Shown here: positions 6,153 to 9,163 of the stretch, piece after piece
Numbering within the stretch: position 1 is the first letter of the stretch
Layout of the letters: the number at the start of each line of letters is the position of its first letter
NCBI GenBank assembly: GCA_945901215.1
Contig: CAMDKE010000092.1
Coordinates: forward strand, 1 to 9,163
Reading direction: 5' to 3'
Length of the DNA stretch: 9,163 nt
Source: Comamonas sp. lk
GTDB taxonomy: Bacteria > Pseudomonadota > Gammaproteobacteria > Burkholderiales > Burkholderiaceae_C
The notes under the pieces: generated by a model
Told to the model about the DNA's origin: nothing
The model's database searches: none
What the model saw: only the letters and a program-made list of their open reading frames with translations
Made by a program: the position numbers and the translations under genes

Positions 6153-6754
6153 GCAATACCGCACCGCCTGATGCCGTAAAGATCGGCATCGTGTCCATCA
6201 GCGACCGCGCCAGCAGCGGCGTCTACCAAGACCTGGGCTTGCCCGCCCTGCAAGACTGGCTGCGCAGCGCGCTGATCAACCCGATCACATTTGAGGCGCG
6301 GCTGATTCCCGACGAGCAGGACGGCATCAGCGCCGCACTGATTGAGCTGGTAGAGGCCGGTTGCAGCCTGGTGCTGACCACAGGCGGCACCGGCCCGGCC
6401 CTGCGCGACGTGACGCCTGAGGCCACTTTGGCCGTGGCGCACAAGGTTATGCCCGGCTTTGGCGAGCAAATGCGCCAGATCAGCCTGAACTTTGTACCCA
6501 CCGCCATTTTGTCGCGCCAGGTGGCCGTGATTCGGGGCAAGAGCCTGATCATCAACCTGCCGGGACAACCCAAATCCATCGCGCAAACGCTTGAAGGACT
6601 CAAGGACGACGCGGGAGCGGTACAAGTGGCCGGCATATTTGCCGCCGTGCCGTATTGCATCGACCTGATTGGCGGGCCTTACCTGGAAACGGTGGACACG
6701 GTGTGCAAGGCCTTTCGGCCCAAAACGGCGCAGCGTGCGCCGCGCGTGGCCTGA
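6149..6754 (+). CDS. mogA: Molybdopterin adenylyltransferase MogA
   Basis: Adenylates molybdopterin in the penultimate step of molybdenum cofactor synthesis, before MoeA inserts molybdate. The 201-residue protein follows E. coli MogA closely for most of its length. It shows VKIGIVSISDRASSGVYQD near the N-terminus, the substrate-binding LTTGGTGPALRDVTPEAT loop, MPGFGEQMRQISLNFVPTAI, ILSRQVAVIRG, and the LPGQPKSI and VPYCIDLIGGPY blocks near the end. The start ATG overlaps the yjgA stop (ATGA), and GGAG at 6138-6141 is a Shine-Dalgarno 7 nt upstream. The stop is only 6 nt from the stop of the converging cysE, and no terminator is apparent between them. No molybdoenzyme is nearby. Confidence 0.96.
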   Translation: MSNTAPPDAVKIGIVSISDRASSGVYQDLGLPALQDWLRSALINPITFEARLIPDEQDGISAALIELVEAGCSLVLTTGGTGPALRDVTPEATLAVAHKVMPGFGEQMRQISLNFVPTAILSRQVAVIRGKSLIINLPGQPKSIAQTLEGLKDDAGAVQVAGIFAAVPYCIDLIGGPYLETVDTVCKAFRPKTAQRAPRVA

Positions 6755-6760
6755 GCCTGA

Positions 6761-7528
6761 CTACTTGCCCACCAGCTGATTGAGCCGTTCGGCCTCAAAG
6801 CATTCGCTGCGAGCCGCATCGCCGGGCATTTGCACTTGCTGCTGCTGGCACAGCTTTTCCAAGGCCTGCCATAGCAAGGCGATTTGGTGGTCTTGGCTAG
6901 ACGCGCTGTCGATCAGGCCGCGCAATGCTTGGCTGACCGGGTCGTCTTCTTGGGTAATGCCGTAGGCACTGAACTTGGGTTGCTGCGCAGCCACATCGGC
7001 GCTCTCGCCTGCATTGCTTTGGATGATGCGCGCCGGAATACCCACGGCCGTGGCGCCAGCGGGGACGGGCTTGATAACCACCGCGTTGCTGCCAATCTTG
7101 GCGCCGTCTCCTACCTCAAAGCCACCCAGCACCTTGGCCCCGGCGCTGACCACCACATCTTTGCCCAAGGTGGGGTGGCGTTTAGCGCCTTTGTAGAGCG
7201 AGGTGCCGCCCAGGGTGACGCCTTGGTAAATCGTGCAACCGTCGCCAATCTCAGCCGTCTCGCCCACCACCGTGCCCATGGCGTGGTCAAAAAATACGCG
7301 GTCGCCGATCTTGGCGCCGGGGTGGATCTCAATACCGGTCAAAAAACGCGCGATGTGCGAGGTAAAGCGCCCCAGCCATCTGAAGCCATGGTTCCAGAAC
7401 CAATGCGCCGGACGGTGCAAGACCACAGCGTGCAGGCCGGGGTAACAAGTGATGACCTCCCAGGTGCTGCGCGCAGCCGGGTCGCGGTCAAGAATGCATT
7501 GGATGTCGGTGCGGATGCGGGAAAACAT
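6761..7528 (-). CDS. cysE: Serine O-acetyltransferase
   Basis: Transfers acetyl from acetyl-CoA to L-serine, the committed step of cysteine synthesis. The 255 residues comprise a helical N-terminus, then a left-handed beta-helix of hexapeptide repeats. The repeats include GIEIHPGAKIGD (65-76), FDHAMGTVVGETAEIGDG (80-97) and VTLGGTSLYKGAKRHPTLG (104-122); H82 and H118 fit the catalytic histidines. KIGSNAVVIKPVPAGATAVG (144-163) and IPARII (164-169) close the helix. An 85-residue Gln- and charge-rich tail follows. It ends in LVGK, not in the isoleucine that CysE of E. coli inserts into CysK. ATG 7528 gives the usual N-terminus. A GTG two codons upstream would sit 8 nt from AAGGG in the trmJ 3' end and may be the true start. 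It lies 10 nt downstream of trmJ, presumably in one operon. Confidence 0.95.
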   Translation of the reverse strand: MFSRIRTDIQCILDRDPAARSTWEVITCYPGLHAVVLHRPAHWFWNHGFRWLGRFTSHIARFLTGIEIHPGAKIGDRVFFDHAMGTVVGETAEIGDGCTIYQGVTLGGTSLYKGAKRHPTLGKDVVVSAGAKVLGGFEVGDGAKIGSNAVVIKPVPAGATAVGIPARIIQSNAGESADVAAQQPKFSAYGITQEDDPVSQALRGLIDSASSQDHQIALLWQALEKLCQQQQVQMPGDAARSECFEAERLNQLVGK

Positions 7529-7538
7529 GGGCACAAGT

Positions 7539-8360
7539 CTATCCCTTGGCGCCAGCATCGGCCCCGCGCAGGGGTTTGCCTTGGCGCACGAAGGTCGACT
7601 GCTGCACAACCGCCTTGGCGATGCCGCGCAGGATGTGGATTTCTTCCTCGGTCACGCTAGCGCGGTTGAAGAGCTGGTTCAAGCGTGGCATCAGCTTTTT
7701 AGGCGCTGCCGGGTCCAGAAAACCCAGGTCGACCAAAGCCCGCTCTAGGTGCGTGAGCATGCCCGCCACCTGCGCCGCGTCGGCCAAGGCGCCCGATGGT
7801 GGCTGCGCGCTGGAGCGCGCAGGTATTTGGGCATGGGCGCCAAAGCCACCGAGCGCCAATCGCCATTCATAGGCAATCACCTGCAAGGCAGCACCGATGT
7901 TGAGCGAGCCAAACTCCGGATTGCTGGGGATGCTCAGGCAGGCGTGGCAGCGGTACACGTCCTCGTTGCACATACCAAAGCGCTCCGAGCCAAACAAAAA
8001 GGCCACGCCTGCGGGTTGGGTCGGCGAAGCATCGGTGGGCGCTGCGGGCGCCGCCAACAGTTGCGCAAAGTGCTCGCGCGGCCAGCGCGTGGGCGGGCCA
8101 AAGTCGCGCGGCGTCATGGCGGTGGCGCAGAGGTGGTCCACGCCTTCGAGCGCTTCGTCCAGGGTATCGACGATGCGGCACTTTTCCAGCACGTCCAGGG
8201 CACCGCTGGCGCGCTGGATGGTTTCTTCGCGCCGCAGCACATTGGGCCAGCGCGGCGCCACCAGCACCAGGTCGTCAAAGCCCATGGTCTTCATGGCGCG
8301 CGCGGCGGCGCCCACGTTGCCAGCGTGGCTGGTCTGGATCAGGATGAAACGGGTGTGCAT
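7539..8360 (-). CDS. trmJ: tRNA (cytidine/uridine-2'-O-)-methyltransferase TrmJ
   Basis: SPOUT-fold methyltransferase that uses S-adenosylmethionine to 2'-O-methylate residue 32 in the anticodon loop of certain tRNAs. The 273 residues contain SPOUT motif 1 (NVGAAARAMKTMGF, 15-28, with R21), motif 2 (FLFGSERFGMCNED, 121-134) and motif 3 (CLSIPSNPEFGSLNIGAALQ, 141-160), which form the SAM-binding knot. The C-terminal helices end in VTEEEIHILRGIAKAVVQQ, typical of the family. A variable insert of about 15 residues (AAPAAPTDASPTQPA, 103-117) precedes motif 2 and partly explains why it is longer than the E. coli protein (about 246). ATG 8360 starts right at the fold (HTRFILIQTSHAGNVG). The frame stays open 23 codons further, but that part is not conserved-looking. 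There is no clear Shine-Dalgarno. It diverges from suhB, as in E. coli. Confidence 0.94.
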   Translation of the reverse strand: MHTRFILIQTSHAGNVGAAARAMKTMGFDDLVLVAPRWPNVLRREETIQRASGALDVLEKCRIVDTLDEALEGVDHLCATAMTPRDFGPPTRWPREHFAQLLAAPAAPTDASPTQPAGVAFLFGSERFGMCNEDVYRCHACLSIPSNPEFGSLNIGAALQVIAYEWRLALGGFGAHAQIPARSSAQPPSGALADAAQVAGMLTHLERALVDLGFLDPAAPKKLMPRLNQLFNRASVTEEEIHILRGIAKAVVQQSTFVRQGKPLRGADAGAKG

Positions 8361-8370
8361 GGGTGCGGCA

Positions 8371-8386
8371 GGCCCGAAACCGGGCC
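8371..8386. promoter_or_regulatory. GC-rich inverted repeat in the trmJ/suhB divergent region
   Basis: GGCCCG (8371-8376) and CGGGCC (8381-8386) form a 6-bp palindrome with the 4-nt centre aaac. It occupies the -35 and spacer region of the candidate suhB promoter. It also lies 11 bp before the trmJ start codon, so it would be in the trmJ leader RNA. It could be an operator or a leader hairpin; the sequence alone cannot decide. Confidence 0.4.
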
Positions 8387-8393
8387 GGGCGGG

Positions 8394-8399
8394 TAAAAT
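8394..8399 (+). promoter_or_regulatory. Candidate -10 box of the suhB promoter
   Basis: TAAAAT in the context GGGTAAAATC, a form common before betaproteobacterial genes, would start transcription near 8406 and give a leader of about 86 nt. The -35 position at 17-bp spacing (ggcccg) is poor and coincides with one arm of an inverted repeat. Confidence 0.5.
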
Positions 8400-8472
8400 C
8401 AGTCTATTGTCGCTTTGCGTGTCCCACACACAGCGAACACCGCCGCCGCATCGCCAGCGCGCGCCCTCCTCC

Positions 8473-8483
8473 GTTCTTCACCC
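8473..8483 (+). promoter_or_regulatory. boxA-like sequence in the suhB leader
   Basis: GTTCTTCACCC, 8 nt before the suhB ATG, resembles the Nus-factor boxA element (consensus about GCTCTTTAACA; 7 of 11 match). In E. coli, Nus factors bound at a boxA-like site in the suhB leader repress its translation, which makes the location suggestive. The match is imperfect. The flanking leader is pyrimidine-rich, includes CCTCCT at 8465-8470, and has no Shine-Dalgarno. Confidence 0.3.
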
Positions 8484-8491
8484 CACAATTT

Positions 8492-9163
8492 ATGTCGCTC
8501 AATCTGCACCCCATGATCAATGTGGCCATCAAGGCCGCCCGCGCCGCTGGCAACATCATCAACCGCGCCGCGCTGGACATTGAATCGGTCCGGGTGTCCC
8601 AAAAGAAGGCCAACGACTTTGTGACCGAAGTCGACCACGCCGCAGAAAAAGCGATCATCGACACCCTGCTCGTTGCCTACCCCGGCCACGCCATCTGGGC
8701 CGAAGAGTCGGGCCGCGAACATGGCGCACAAGATTCTGAATTCGTCTGGATCATTGACCCGCTGGACGGCACCACCAACTTCATCCACGGCCTGCCGATT
8801 TACTGCGTAAGCATCGCCCTGGCGGTCAAAGGCAAGGTCGAACAGGCCGTGGTCTACGACCCCACCCGCAACGATTTGTTTACCGCCACCAAAGGCCGTG
8901 GCGCGTTTCTGAACGACCGGCGTATCCGCGTCTCCAAGCGCACGGAGCTCAAGGGCTGTCTGATTTCCACCGGCTTTCCCTTCCGCGAAGGCGACAACTT
9001 TCAGGAGTACCTGGCCATGATCGGTGACGTGATGCAGCGCACCGCTGGCATTCGCCGCCCGGGCGCTGCAGCGCTGGACCTGGCCTATGTGGCCGCAGGC
9101 TACACAGACGGCTTTTTTGAGCGCGGCTTGCAACCCTGGGACGTAGCCGCAGGCTCACTACTG
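8492..9163 (+). CDS. suhB: Inositol-1-monophosphatase family protein SuhB (3' end off the window)
   Basis: Member of the Mg2+-dependent inositol monophosphatase family. E. coli SuhB has this activity in vitro and also joins the Nus antitermination complex on rRNA operons, assisting ribosomal RNA folding. The 224 visible residues run from the ATG at 8492 to the window end without a stop. They contain DFVTEVDHAAE (42-52), WAEESG (69-74) with metal ligand E71, WIIDPLDGTTNF (86-97) with D89 and D92, and the C-terminal RRPGAAALDLAYVAAG and QPWDVAAG with D217. E. coli SuhB has 267 residues, so about 40 are missing. It diverges from trmJ across 131 bp, the E. coli arrangement, which supports SuhB over a generic inositol phosphatase. 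No Shine-Dalgarno precedes the ATG. Confidence 0.94.
   Translation, partial: MSLNLHPMINVAIKAARAAGNIINRAALDIESVRVSQKKANDFVTEVDHAAEKAIIDTLLVAYPGHAIWAEESGREHGAQDSEFVWIIDPLDGTTNFIHGLPIYCVSIALAVKGKVEQAVVYDPTRNDLFTATKGRGAFLNDRRIRVSKRTELKGCLISTGFPFREGDNFQEYLAMIGDVMQRTAGIRRPGAAALDLAYVAAGYTDGFFERGLQPWDVAAGSLL

Noticed and set aside
6728..6760. Bidirectional terminator between mogA and cysE
   Set aside because: GCGCA-gcg-TGCGC near 6730 forms a small hairpin inside mogA, but no T-run follows on either strand.
6884..7660. 258-codon plus-strand open frame
   Set aside because: It is antisense to cysE and the trmJ 3' end. Both of those have unmistakable family motifs, and this frame is a high-GC shadow.
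8399..9133. 244-codon minus-strand open frame
   Set aside because: It is antisense to suhB, whose metal-binding motifs are intact. The translation is typical GC-rich shadow sequence.

Overview
This looks like ordinary core chromosome of a betaproteobacterium in the Burkholderiales, most likely Comamonadaceae (Rhodoferax/Polaromonas-like). The case rests on high GC, protein sequences close to that group, -10 boxes in the contexts GGCTATAAT and GGGTAAAATC, and the neighbour pairs rpsU-yqeY, pmbA/yjgA, cysE-trmJ and trmJ/suhB. The genus assignment is inference. There are ten protein genes. The first (aminotransferase) and last (suhB) run off the window edges. I see no tRNA, rRNA, CRISPR array, transposase or phage gene.

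Region 1 (1-2781): a LysN-like class I PLP aminotransferase on the minus strand faces away from nth (endonuclease III). nth is followed at 23 nt by an HI0933/YhiN-type flavoprotein. Region 2 (2782-3728): four 10-bp tandem units abut a TATAAT box, followed by a leader with two possible hairpins, rpsU (S21), a strong intrinsic terminator and yqeY. The dnaG and rpoD genes that often follow rpsU-yqeY in related bacteria are absent.

Region 3 (3729-4075): the gap between the converging yqeY and pmbA genes holds a 276-bp nested palindromic element. It has perfect 23-bp terminal inverted repeats, a 15-bp perfect hairpin at each end, and two further pairs of inner inverted repeats. It codes for nothing convincing and looks like a MITE- or BIME-like repeat. 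It is the most unusual object in the window.

Region 4 (4076-6754): pmbA/tldE (minus) and yjgA/darP (plus) diverge across only 22 bp with overlapping -10-like hexamers and no Shine-Dalgarno. yjgA overlaps mogA by 4 nt. Region 5 (6755-9163): cysE and trmJ form a minus-strand pair, with trmJ upstream and a 10-nt gap. trmJ diverges from suhB across 131 bp that carries a hairpin, a TAAAAT box and a boxA-like site just before the suhB start.

Functionally the genes serve translation and ribosome biogenesis (rpsU, yjgA, trmJ, suhB, possibly yqeY), DNA repair (nth), molybdenum cofactor synthesis (mogA), cysteine synthesis (cysE) and peptide or protein maturation (pmbA). I found no new multi-gene system. 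The points worth following up are the palindromic element and several unusual control regions.
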